A stretch of DNA of 30,508 nt from a virus: the IMG/VR virus record IMGVR_UViG_3300006802_000343, positions 1-30,508 of that record; one strand, given 5' to 3'. Below, piece by piece: positions 23,777-30,148 of the stretch; position 1 is the first letter of the stretch, and each line of letters begins with the position of its first letter. The translations under genes were made by a program, and so were the position numbers. The notes beneath the pieces are model-generated. The model was given only the letters and a program-made list of their open reading frames with translations. It did not search any database and was not told the origin of the DNA.

Positions 23777-24022
23777 TTAAATGGCCGCAAATTCCGTATC
23801 TTCATCAGAAGGGAACTCAATATAGGCCATACTCACCGCAAGCAGGTGGTCATAGTCTCCACTAGTCGCTTGTTTCATGTATGACTCTACTACTTCTTCG
23901 TCATTACCTACTTGCCTTAGTCCCTGCGATACGCGACTCATAATAGCGAACGCATTACCATCTTCGCCTACCAATGGAACTTTTGGCTTAATTAAATTAT
24001 TTGGTACATCTATATTGCTCAT
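23777..24022 (-). CDS. Conserved small phage protein
   Basis: 81 residues, start at 24022. The core, VGEDGNAFAIMSRVSQGLRQ followed by YMKQATSGDYDHLLAVSMAYIE, belongs to a recurrent small protein of many unrelated tailed phages (GxDGNAF...ATSGDYDHLL) whose function has not been assigned. Helical, with an acidic C-terminus. It is the last protein of the - strand operon. Confidence 0.7.
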   Translation of the reverse strand: MSNIDVPNNLIKPKVPLVGEDGNAFAIMSRVSQGLRQVGNDEEVVESYMKQATSGDYDHLLAVSMAYIEFPSDEDTEFAAI

Positions 24023-24033
24023 TATTTCCTTTC

Positions 24034-24264
24034 TTAGTTATCTGTGTCTTTTAGTGTGGCGTAGATTTCTAATTGCCGCAATATATCGTCGGCTTCTCTT
24101 AACCGTGAGGTAAACTCTGAATATGAACTAACGATTTGGTCTAGCACCTCTACCTCTGTGTAGTGTTCGCCCATAGCGGCACGAAAATTATTTACTACTT
24201 CTTCTAATTGTTGGGTATCATCTGTATTGACTTGTAGCGTTAATACAATTACTGTTTTATCCAT
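24034..24264 (-). CDS. Small helical protein of unknown function
   Basis: 76 residues from ATG 24264, overlapping the resolvase gene by 8 bases. A short beta start (KTVIVLTLQV) precedes glutamate/aspartate-rich helices that may form a coiled coil (LEEVVNNFRAAMGEHY, FTSRLREADDILRQLEIYA). No motif recognised. Confidence 0.6.
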   Translation of the reverse strand: MDKTVIVLTLQVNTDDTQQLEEVVNNFRAAMGEHYTEVEVLDQIVSSYSEFTSRLREADDILRQLEIYATLKDTDN

Positions 24265-24703
24265 TGATTTGTCCTATCTGTACGACAGTTTTGGGCGATT
24301 GTGAGTATTTCTTAACAATTCCTGTATACATTACGATTTGCTTATCATCGCTAATCGCAACACCTTTAAGCCCATCTTTTAAAGGTTTCAGTAAGTTGTC
24401 AAGGTCTTTATTACCTATGACGAATTCTGGCGCACTATCTTTAAGCACATCAGAATATTTGCCTGTGCGATAGTCAGATTTACGGTAAGGAAAATAAAAC
24501 TCTACTGAAATCCATACCATAATACCGTTACCAAAATACGGTCTTTCTTCTTCTGGTACTGCGTTGGCTGCGTATTCGTGTATTGTAAATACGCGCTGGC
24601 TATGTGCCTTTGGCCTATACGCCGTACCTGAACTTCTGTTAAACTTTAACTGGCTACCCGATATTGGTTCACCGGGAACTTCCAACCTTAAAGTTTCTTT
24701 CAT
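24257..24703 (-). CDS. RusA-like Holliday junction resolvase
   Basis: 148 residues, start at 24703. The RusA family cuts four-way junctions as a dimer. The sequence has the N-terminal beta region with LEVPGEPISGSQ, then the key segment NKDLDNLLKPLKDGLKGVAISDDKQIV, with acidic residues D100, D102 and D119/D120 and a later lysine (K131 or K132), as in RusA. Length is slightly above the usual 120. Its neighbours are an HNH nuclease and, further up, SSB and recombination proteins, so it probably resolves replication or recombination intermediates. The start lies 35 bases inside the HNH gene. Confidence 0.8.
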   Translation of the reverse strand: MKETLRLEVPGEPISGSQLKFNRSSGTAYRPKAHSQRVFTIHEYAANAVPEEERPYFGNGIMVWISVEFYFPYRKSDYRTGKYSDVLKDSAPEFVIGNKDLDNLLKPLKDGLKGVAISDDKQIVMYTGIVKKYSQSPKTVVQIGQING

Positions 24704-24983
24704 TTTTATCTCCTGTGATAATTCTATATGCTCTGGCTATTCCTACTAGATTGACTGCGTGTACTTCTTCTGCTCTAGATAGAATAGGTAAAATATCCAA
24801 GATATGAGAATCGTATGCGCTATGGCAACTACGGCATAAAGTAATGATGTTATCTGCTTCCATATCACCACCTAATGAACGGGCGATAATATGGGCAGGG
24901 TCTAGTATCTGTGTGTCAGCGCAAGCCCGACACATTCCCTCATCTTTTACTTTTTGCTTTGCTGCTGTCCAATCTCTTGCCAC
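24669..24983 (-). CDS. HNH endonuclease
   Basis: 104 residues from GTG 24983. The motif is complete: C18/C21 zinc pair, LDPAHIIARSLGG (H31), N45 in ADNIITLC, and C50/C53 followed by H54 (CRSCH). The rest is short and basic. Small free-standing HNH proteins in phages may work in packaging, recombination or as homing enzymes. Position in the recombination operon, overlapped at both ends, suggests it is part of that operon and not an inserted element, but this is not certain. Confidence 0.82.
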   Translation of the reverse strand: MARDWTAAKQKVKDEGMCRACADTQILDPAHIIARSLGGDMEADNIITLCRSCHSAYDSHILDILPILSRAEEVHAVNLVGIARAYRIITGDKNERNFKVGSSR

Positions 24984-25104
24984 CAGCGCACTCCCAACTA
25001 CAATAGCGGTAACTACTTCCCGACCGTCTAAAAAACGGAATGGAAAGTAGTATGCCGCAATTGCCGCATTTATTTGCCTTGGTACTTTTGGATTGTTTTA
25101 ACAA
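24940..25104 (-). CDS. Zinc-ribbon microprotein overlapping HNH gene
   Basis: 54 codons from TTG 25104 to TGA 24940-24942, lying across the end of the 58-residue gene and the start of the HNH gene in another frame. It contains CGNCG (cysteines 13 and 16) and YCSWEC (35 and 39), a two-pair arrangement typical of short zinc ribbons, and a basic tail. TTG is the only candidate start and has no clear ribosome binding site. The regular cysteine pattern is the main support. Confidence 0.45.
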   Translation of the reverse strand: MLKQSKSTKANKCGNCGILLSIPFFRRSGSSYRYCSWECAGGKRLDSSKAKSKR

Positions 25105-25246
25105 GGTTATCTAGTTGTTCTGTTTTAATATCTACTACTTTTGTTTCTTTACTGTTAGGGTTAGTAGAATCAGAACAATAGAATGTAATGTATGATGTAT
25201 TATCGTCGCGCTTACCGACTGATATTTGTGTCGCTAAGTAGGTCAA
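25070..25246 (-). CDS. Small protein following SSB
   Basis: 58 residues from TTG 25246, overlapping the SSB stop as TTGA. It has a beta-like N-terminal half (YLATQISVGKR, TSYITFYCSD) and a helical, lysine-rich end (IKTEQLDNLVKTIQKYQ). It fills the space after SSB with the coupling used in this operon. No family recognised. Confidence 0.55.
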   Translation of the reverse strand: MTYLATQISVGKRDDNTSYITFYCSDSTNPNSKETKVVDIKTEQLDNLVKTIQKYQGK

Positions 25247-25668
25247 AATGGAATATCCTCGTCATCGCTAGGAATACTAGGTGGGTCTGCCGCTTCTGCC
25301 TTTAATGCTTCCATATCTGGCTTTTGCGTAGCATTGGCCCGTCCTAAGAACTGAACGGAATCTGCCACGATAACTACGCGGCTATTAATGCCCCCGTCCT
25401 TAGACTCCCATTTCTGCCATTCTAAGCGACCGCTAACTGCGACACCAGAACCCTTCTCTAGATACTTCGCGCAATTGTCAGCGAGTCCTGCCCATGTATT
25501 TACTTGGAAATAGTTAGGCTTGGACTCCCACTTGTCGCCCTGTTTAAACGAACTGTTCACGGCAACCCGCATCTCACATACGCTTTTGCCTGTGCCTGTT
25601 TCTCTTAACTCAGGCTCACGGGTAAGATTGCCTGTAATTACTACATGGTTGATATTATTAACTGCCAT
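25243..25668 (-). CDS. ssb: Single-stranded DNA-binding protein
   Basis: 141 residues, ATG 25668. The OB fold is clear: NHVVITGNLTREPELRETG, VCEMRVAVNSSF, YFQVNTWAGLADNCAKYL, GSGVAVSGRLEWQKWESKDG and SRVVIVADSVQFLG. A flexible linker ends with DDEDIPF, the acidic tip that recruits other replication proteins. It coats single strands during replication and supplies DNA for the Rad52-like and RecB-like proteins upstream. The start shares a base with the previous stop. Confidence 0.95.
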   Translation of the reverse strand: MAVNNINHVVITGNLTREPELRETGTGKSVCEMRVAVNSSFKQGDKWESKPNYFQVNTWAGLADNCAKYLEKGSGVAVSGRLEWQKWESKDGGINSRVVIVADSVQFLGRANATQKPDMEALKAEAADPPSIPSDDEDIPF

Positions 25669-26027
25669 TAGCCTAGCCTTTCGTGTAATTTGATAGCAGA
25701 CTGAACATTGGAACGGGTAACATCGTAGACCTTAAAGATACGGTCAAACGCTTCTACCTGTGCTTTAGCCACAGCCAACCGACTAACTAACATATCCTCT
25801 TTCTCAATAAGCAAGTCAATCTTTTGTGTCCTTTCGGATACAGAAGATATATTACTCAACTTATCGGCGTGTTCCTCTGCGGCCCTAGCCCTAGCCAACT
25901 CTAAGTCTGCTTTAAGCACTACTGCGTCCTTAGTGGCCTTAGCCCAAGGCTGCCATATTTTTGCCAACTCTGTGTTAATACGCTCTAACTCATTAACACA
26001 GGCTGACGGATTATCTAATAAACTCAC
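25668..26027 (-). CDS. Coiled-coil protein between nuclease and SSB
   Basis: 119 residues, start at 26027 in an ATGA overlap with the RecB-like gene, stop in a TAATG overlap with ssb. Almost all helical, with heptads in about 40-100 (VLKADLELARARAAEEHADK, LIEKEDMLVSRLAVAKAQVE). Probably an accessory of the recombination proteins, from position; no family recognised. Confidence 0.6.
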   Translation of the reverse strand: MSLLDNPSACVNELERINTELAKIWQPWAKATKDAVVLKADLELARARAAEEHADKLSNISSVSERTQKIDLLIEKEDMLVSRLAVAKAQVEAFDRIFKVYDVTRSNVQSAIKLHERLG

Positions 26028-26863
26028 TTCTTTTTCCTTCCATTTGGATTAGCCGCACGAACCAACTCACGCTGCTTATAATATTCGACCAATGGTGCGA
26101 ATATCTGAAAGTTAGCATACGATACGGTCGTTTGATACTTAGGTTTATTATCCTTAGCAGGCCCAATGCCTACGACTACTCGCTCGTCAATAGGACTACC
26201 GCCCATAGCATTAGTGTAGGCTTCGGCATATGCTTCTACCTGCGGCAAATGCTGGTCGGCATAAACTGTGCCTTGATTATTCGTCTTAAAGTCAATCAGG
26301 CAAGTCTTACCCGTAAGGTCAGTATGACGCTTACGCGGCGGGTGCTTTGAGATAACTGCTAAAGCATCAAAAGTACCAGCATAACCTATACCGGGGTGAA
26401 CTATCTTTTGTTCGGACTCTAAAAATACCGGCTCATAATCCTCTAGCCACGCATAGATAGAATTGATAAACGGTTCTTGCTCTGGTGGCACATTAGGCTC
26501 AGGCTTGTTATTAGCAACCGCTTCTACCCATTCGTGAACAATAAGCCCACGATTACCACCATCATTTTTCTTAGACTCAATATCCTTGCCGTATGTTTTT
26601 ATCTCATTGGCTAGTAAGTCAGGAGTAGTATTTAGTACATAGTCCTGAATATCATTGAGTTTCTTAGCGGCGGTTGCTTCTTGCTGTAGCACATACAACG
26701 CGCCTTCGATACCAGACTTGTAAGCCCAAGGCGTGATAGCAGGCTTATCAAGAACGCTACCTATAATAGTCGTAACCGATGGATATTTCTGACCGTCATA
26801 CTCATAACAACGGTCAGCGCCTTCATCAATTACATGAGTAATTTCATCTTGCTTTATGTTCAT
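26024..26863 (-). CDS. RecB-like PD-(D/E)XK exonuclease
   Basis: 279 residues, ATG 26863. Motifs in order: PSVTTIIG near 28, RGLIVHEWVEA (H110), a VFLESEQK strand (E149/E151), YAGTFDALAV (D166), CLIDFKTN (D191, K193) and QVEAYAEAY (Q208). This is the layout of the RecB or Cas4-like nuclease domain seen in phage recombination exonucleases. Next to a Rad52-like annealing protein it most likely resects double-strand ends. No helicase part or cysteine cluster is visible. The start overlaps the stop of the 26-residue microprotein. Confidence 0.82.
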   Translation of the reverse strand: MNIKQDEITHVIDEGADRCYEYDGQKYPSVTTIIGSVLDKPAITPWAYKSGIEGALYVLQQEATAAKKLNDIQDYVLNTTPDLLANEIKTYGKDIESKKNDGGNRGLIVHEWVEAVANNKPEPNVPPEQEPFINSIYAWLEDYEPVFLESEQKIVHPGIGYAGTFDALAVISKHPPRKRHTDLTGKTCLIDFKTNNQGTVYADQHLPQVEAYAEAYTNAMGGSPIDERVVVGIGPAKDNKPKYQTTVSYANFQIFAPLVEYYKQRELVRAANPNGRKKK

Positions 26864-26940
26864 TTGCTGTTTGCTCCTATTGCGATTGACAGTAAAATAA
26901 ATGACAGTATAAATACTCCTAGTATAATGTCATTTTCCAT
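26860..26940 (-). CDS. 26-residue membrane microprotein in recombination operon
   Basis: ATG at 26940 shares a base with the annealing protein stop (TAATG) and its TGA overlaps the next ATG (ATGA). GGAGG lies seven bases before its ATG. It encodes MENDIILGVFILSFILLSIA and a short GANSK end, a single hydrophobic helix. The exact fit between two genes and the strong ribosome binding site argue for real translation. Its role in a DNA-recombination operon is unclear. Confidence 0.6.
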   Translation of the reverse strand: MENDIILGVFILSFILLSIAIGANSK

Positions 26941-27485
26941 TATGCTACCTCCACTACGGGGCCAAATTTCTTAATGCCCTCATCTTCTAACCATTTCTTA
27001 TACTTAGTATTAAGTGCTTCTTCTGCTTCTGGTGTGAGATACGCAGGCTTACCTGCCTTATTCTTTTTAAGATATTGAGTATCACCTTTTGACTCTGGAA
27101 CCCAAGTCGTAGGCTGCGCGTATAGACTCACACCTATACCGAACTTAACTGCGGCTCGTTTAAACGCATCTGAGTACATGGCTTTCAGACCACCCATATC
27201 ATCATTGGCTTGTTTAGTGCCAATATCACACACTCTAAACAGACTATCATTAATAGTGGTAAGCAAGGTACATTGGATACCATGCTGGTCACCTAGGGTG
27301 ATGGGCGTATAACTATCCGACCAATAACCCGGCACTAAATGATTAAGCCGTTCAGAAACATGGCGAGCATCAATATAGTAAACTACTAGCGCCGAGTTAG
27401 CGGTCGTTACTTGTACCCTGCTAAGAACTACATCAGCAGGAAACGGCCTACGGCACTCATTAATAAATTCATTAAAATCTTTCAT
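26940..27485 (-). CDS. Rad52/22-like single-strand annealing protein
   Basis: 181 residues, ATG 27485 with AAAGGAG five bases upstream. The family hallmark is MYSDAFKRAAVKFGIGVSLY (103-122), after MGGLKA, preceded by a beta-rich part with GYWSDSYT and GIQCTLLTTI. Such proteins form rings that anneal complementary strands. A RecB-like nuclease, SSB and RusA in the same operon give a full strand-annealing recombination set. The C-terminal third is lysine-rich and may bind partners. It overlaps the regulator gene by 14 bases. Confidence 0.82.
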   Translation of the reverse strand: MKDFNEFINECRRPFPADVVLSRVQVTTANSALVVYYIDARHVSERLNHLVPGYWSDSYTPITLGDQHGIQCTLLTTINDSLFRVCDIGTKQANDDMGGLKAMYSDAFKRAAVKFGIGVSLYAQPTTWVPESKGDTQYLKKNKAGKPAYLTPEAEEALNTKYKKWLEDEGIKKFGPVVEVA

Positions 27486-27690
27486 TATACTCCTTTATAT
27501 CTATTTTCGCGTTTTCGTTTTCTAGGAACTTATAAAGCGCCTCCTCCACGATTGAGCGAAGGCTACGCCTATCTCTTAACTTCTTTAACTTAACGGCTTC
27601 CCACAGGTCTTTACGAACCCATATTGTATGAGGACTTGCGCCTTCTAACTCACCTTTAAGTTTTCCTTCTACTTCTTCTAGTGGTGTCAA
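27472..27690 (-). CDS. Ribbon-helix-helix (CopG/Arc-like) regulator
   Basis: 72 residues from TTG 27690, with a GGGGGTG ribosome binding site. The N-terminal third is acidic. Then HTIWVRKDLWEAVKLKKL forms the expected strand and first helix, and SLRSIVEEALYKFLE the second helix, of the ribbon-helix-helix fold. Such dimers bind short palindromes and often repress their own operon. A perfect palindrome lies 28 bases upstream of this gene. It is first in the recombination operon, so it probably controls it. Confidence 0.68.
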   Translation of the reverse strand: MTPLEEVEGKLKGELEGASPHTIWVRKDLWEAVKLKKLRDRRSLRSIVEEALYKFLENENAKIDIKEYNERF

Positions 27691-27717
27691 TTTTCACCCC
27701 CTTTTATGTGTATACAG

Positions 27718-27736
27718 ATTGTTTACTATAAACAAT
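27718..27736. promoter_or_regulatory. Perfect palindrome, candidate operator
   Basis: ATTGTTTA-CTA-TAAACAAT: 8-base arms with a 3-base centre. It lies 28 bases before the regulator start. On the - strand a possible promoter overlaps it: TTGTTT inside the palindrome and TATACA 15 bases downstream. Binding of the ribbon-helix-helix protein here would block that promoter. Confidence 0.55.
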
Positions 27737-27769
27737 GTTATCACACTCCCCGGACGGAATAAATCCAAG

Positions 27770-27814
27770 AAAAGGAAAAGCGGGGCGACAAGTGATAAGA
27801 CTTGCCAACCCCGC
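27770..27814 (-). terminator. Intrinsic terminator of the small RNA/leader
   Basis: On the - strand GCGGGG (27814-27809) pairs with CCCCGC (27785-27780); inside, CAAG (27804-27801) pairs with CTTG (27792-27789). TTTTCCTTTT follows (27779-27770). The stem is G+C rich with an internal loop. Confidence 0.7.
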
Positions 27815-27863
27815 CAATCCCTAGGAGGATACTAATGAACAACGCAGCCCGTTTTACGGGACT
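27770..27863 (-). ncRNA. Candidate small RNA or attenuated leader
   Basis: Bounded by a good promoter and an intrinsic terminator, this - strand transcript would be about 94 nt. Expected parts: a 5' hairpin CCCGT-AAA-ACGGG (27847-27859), an unpaired linker containing TTCATTAGTATCCTCCTAGG, and the terminator hairpin. The linker is the exact complement of a model ribosome binding site and start codon (AGGAGG, six bases, ATG), so it could pair with mRNA start regions or even rRNA-like targets. Alternatively this is the leader of the recombination operon, with read-through under control. Ends are predicted only. Confidence 0.5.
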
Positions 27864-27876
27864 AGAACCATTGTAG
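27835..27876 (+). CDS. 13-codon mini-ORF with an ideal ribosome binding site
   Basis: AGGAGG at 27823-27828, a six-base spacer and ATG at 27835 give a near-perfect start; it encodes MNNAARFTGLEPL and stops TAG 27874-27876. It lies opposite the candidate small RNA and contains a CCCGT/ACGGG hairpin. No + strand promoter is clear. It may be a leader peptide, a decoy, or merely the complement of the small RNA. Confidence 0.25.
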   Translation: MNNAARFTGLEPL

Positions 27877-27899
27877 CATATGGCGCGGCGGTAAGTCAA
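27870..27899 (-). promoter_or_regulatory. Sigma70-type promoter
   Basis: On the - strand TTGACT (27899-27894), an 18-base spacer, and TACAAT (27875-27870), with TGC just before the -10. Each box matches five of six consensus bases. It overlaps the dnaB stop codon and points toward the small RNA and recombination operon. Confidence 0.65.
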
Positions 27900-29137
27900 C
27901 TTGTTACTTCTTCGAACCGCAGGTGCTTGTTATTAAACATCGCGTCTGCCTTTCCTAGCATACCGCTACGGGCCTTAGCGAGGTAGAGGGTGCTAGAAGG
28001 TTGCGGGTCGCCGCTGGTCGGGTCTTGCTCTCTATACACGAACATCACATTATCCGCGTCATTTTTTAACATACCCGACCCTCTAATATCTCTTGTTACA
28101 GGGCGTGGTCTAGTAATATCATTTACTCTACCCTCGTTGAGATGAACCGTCGCAATTACATGACAGTTAGCGGTTTTAGCAACACGATTTAATAGCCTAC
28201 TAATTCTTGCTAACTCTAATTCTGATTCATAATCGAACAGATGAAGAACATCTACGGCTACCACATCAAACTCTCTATTGCGAATATCGTAAGATAGTTC
28301 TTCTATGCTCCAACCAGCACAAGGCGTTATCGAAAAAGGCAAACCATCTTTAAGAGTCTTATCAATGCTAGCCTGTTCCTCTAAGGTAAGATTAGATGCC
28401 ATAATCTTATGAGTAGGAATACCCGTCTTTCGGGCGACTACCCTTACAACTCTTTCTTGATGACTCATTTCATTCATATAAAGATGAGTCCTTAAACCTT
28501 GGTCTGAAAATGCCTGTAAGAATTGGTCTACGACTACGCTTTTACCGTGACTAGTCCAACCTCCAACAATGGTCATTTGCTGGCGGCGAAATCCTCCACC
28601 TAAAACTTTATTGAGTTTGTTAAATGGTAACTTAAATACTTCTGCTTGGTCGCCTTTCAGATACTCCTTAAATTCTTCTGCTAGGCGTTTCGCGTCGTAA
28701 TAAGAGTCATTACTCGTAGCGGTATCTTGGTCAAGCGAACGAGCCTTTACATATCGCTCAAAGTCTCTAACTTTTACGGCTTCTATTGCCTCTAGCGAAG
28801 CACGACCCCTTACGCGCCATTTCTCTAATTCGATTAAACGCTTAGCAAAGTGCTTTATCGCACCAGACTCTTTCTTAGCAGCGTTTAATGTTCTAGCGTA
28901 ATCCGCTACCTCAGATGGTAGGTCAGAACATACAAGGTCTAGTGTAGCAGGTGTCCCTTGTTCATATAGGGCAAGCATACGATGATAAATTTTTCTGGTG
29001 CTATCGTAGAAAAAAGTATCTGGTTTAAGTTTAAAGTCTTGTAGGACAGCCCCTAGTTTATTGGGGTCATGGAATAGTGCGGCTATAAATGCTTCTTCCA
29101 CACCTTTATCTGCGCTTTCTGCTATGCTAGTATCCAA
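27896..29137 (-). CDS. DnaB-type replicative helicase
   Basis: 413 residues from TTG 29137 with AAGGAG six bases upstream. An N-terminal DnaB-like helical domain (about 10-105, VEEAFIAALFHDPNKLGAVL) is followed by a linker and the RecA-like motor (165-413): Walker A GWTSHGKS (193-200), catalytic E223 in YMNEMS, Walker B VVAVD (D296), HLNEG sensor, and RDIRGSGMLKNDADNVMFVY near the end. It unwinds DNA at the phage fork as a hexamer. It starts 11 bases from the divergent + gene. No primase domain is attached. Confidence 0.9.
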   Translation of the reverse strand: MDTSIAESADKGVEEAFIAALFHDPNKLGAVLQDFKLKPDTFFYDSTRKIYHRMLALYEQGTPATLDLVCSDLPSEVADYARTLNAAKKESGAIKHFAKRLIELEKWRVRGRASLEAIEAVKVRDFERYVKARSLDQDTATSNDSYYDAKRLAEEFKEYLKGDQAEVFKLPFNKLNKVLGGGFRRQQMTIVGGWTSHGKSVVVDQFLQAFSDQGLRTHLYMNEMSHQERVVRVVARKTGIPTHKIMASNLTLEEQASIDKTLKDGLPFSITPCAGWSIEELSYDIRNREFDVVAVDVLHLFDYESELELARISRLLNRVAKTANCHVIATVHLNEGRVNDITRPRPVTRDIRGSGMLKNDADNVMFVYREQDPTSGDPQPSSTLYLAKARSGMLGKADAMFNNKHLRFEEVTS

Positions 29138-29148
29138 TTTTTCTCCTT

Positions 29149-29724
29149 ATGACCGACAAGAAATTACCATCACTAAAAGCCAATGCTCAGACAGAAGTTG
29201 GCACTACTCTTAGAGACTTTTCTATCGAAGATGTAGAACTTGCCTTGCGTATGCTTGCTTATCACGGCACTAGTTACTCCAAGGTTTCTACTATTCTTGA
29301 CAAAGAATATCAACTTTCTGTACATTCTAATACTTTAAAGCGTTGGGCAACGGTTCAGTTTGCCAATAAATATGCTGCGATACAGCAGGAATTAGATACT
29401 CAGATTTCCAATAAATTGTCAGGTGAACTAACTGATATAGCCCTACAAGCAACGGACTTACAAAAAGAGGTAATAAATACTCTTTCACACAATTTAAGTG
29501 ACTTAGATACAAAAGACCTTTCCGTTACTGCTAAAAATTTATCGTCTGTTATTAATCCAGCAATTGAGAAAACTCAACTGCTTAGGGGTAAACCAACGCA
29601 ACGAACAGAATCTAAAGATGCTGAAAAAATTATTGCTAAACTTGCTGAGATGGGCTTAGTAAAAAACCCTGAAAAATTAGATATAGAAATTACTGATGCT
29701 GAAATTGTAGAAGAAGATGATTAG
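29149..29724 (+). CDS. HTH protein, possible terminase small subunit
   Basis: 191 residues, ATG 29149, 11 bases from the divergent helicase start. Residues about 25-70 form a helix-turn-helix (YSKVSTILDKEYQLSVHSNTLKRW); the middle (80-150) is helical and could oligomerise; the end is acidic (ITDAEIVEEDD). This layout fits small terminases, which recognise phage DNA and load the large subunit, but also other HTH regulators. It is a single + gene among - genes; if the genome circularises or continues beyond the window, its distance to terL is unknown. Confidence 0.5.
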   Translation: MTDKKLPSLKANAQTEVGTTLRDFSIEDVELALRMLAYHGTSYSKVSTILDKEYQLSVHSNTLKRWATVQFANKYAAIQQELDTQISNKLSGELTDIALQATDLQKEVINTLSHNLSDLDTKDLSVTAKNLSSVINPAIEKTQLLRGKPTQRTESKDAEKIIAKLAEMGLVKNPEKLDIEITDAEIVEEDD

Positions 29725-29726
29725 CC

Positions 29727-30032
29727 TTACTCATAAATGCGGAACTGCTTTACTTCACCGATATACATTAAGAACTTGCGTTTATCTTCGGTTACAATCT
29801 GTAAAGCCCACCCTTTAACTCCGTCGTAAGATACTGAGCCGTCGAAGAAGCCATCAAAATAACCATCTTTGTTGGCACCGCTTACAGGGTCACCTGCTTG
29901 TAAATACATAGGCATACCATCTTTAAATGTAATAGAAACTGATAAACGCCCATAAGGTTTAGGGCGTGTACTACTCATTACCTCCCGACCAATCCGTTTA
30001 AACTCATCGGGGTTTAAGCGTTGTGCCATCAT
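29727..30032 (-). CDS. Small beta-rich protein of unknown function
   Basis: 101 residues from ATG 30032, or from the adjacent ATG at 30029. It ends two bases from the convergent + gene. The start is helical and basic; the rest is beta-like (RLSVSITFKDG, DGYFDGFFDGSVSYDGVKGW, KFLMYIGEVKQFRIYE). A compact barrel or beta-sandwich is likely. I do not recognise a family. Confidence 0.6.
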   Translation of the reverse strand: MMAQRLNPDEFKRIGREVMSSTRPKPYGRLSVSITFKDGMPMYLQAGDPVSGANKDGYFDGFFDGSVSYDGVKGWALQIVTEDKRKFLMYIGEVKQFRIYE

Positions 30033-30148
30033 ACAGGGTGACGGTTGGTGCCTAGCCTACGGCGTTTCGTAACTTTACCCATTTTGCGACCCGGCCCTTT
30101 TGCCGGACGAGCATGAAAGCGATACTTCTTATTTTTAATTGCTTTCAT
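30029..30148 (-). CDS. 39-residue very basic protein
   Basis: ATG 30148 and TGA 30029-30031, with ATGA-type overlaps on both sides. The sequence is almost all K, R, G and H (KNKKYRFHARPAKGPGRKMG, KRRRLG), so it should bind nucleic acid. The exact overlaps with both neighbours support real translation. Confidence 0.55.
   Translation of the reverse strand: MKAIKNKKYRFHARPAKGPGRKMGKVTKRRRLGTNRHPV

Noticed and set aside
27745-27850. 33-codon - strand frame from TTG containing GIGGVGKS, which resembles a P-loop
   Set aside because: It lies across the terminator hairpin, has no ribosome binding site and is too short for a nucleotide-binding domain; chance resemblance.
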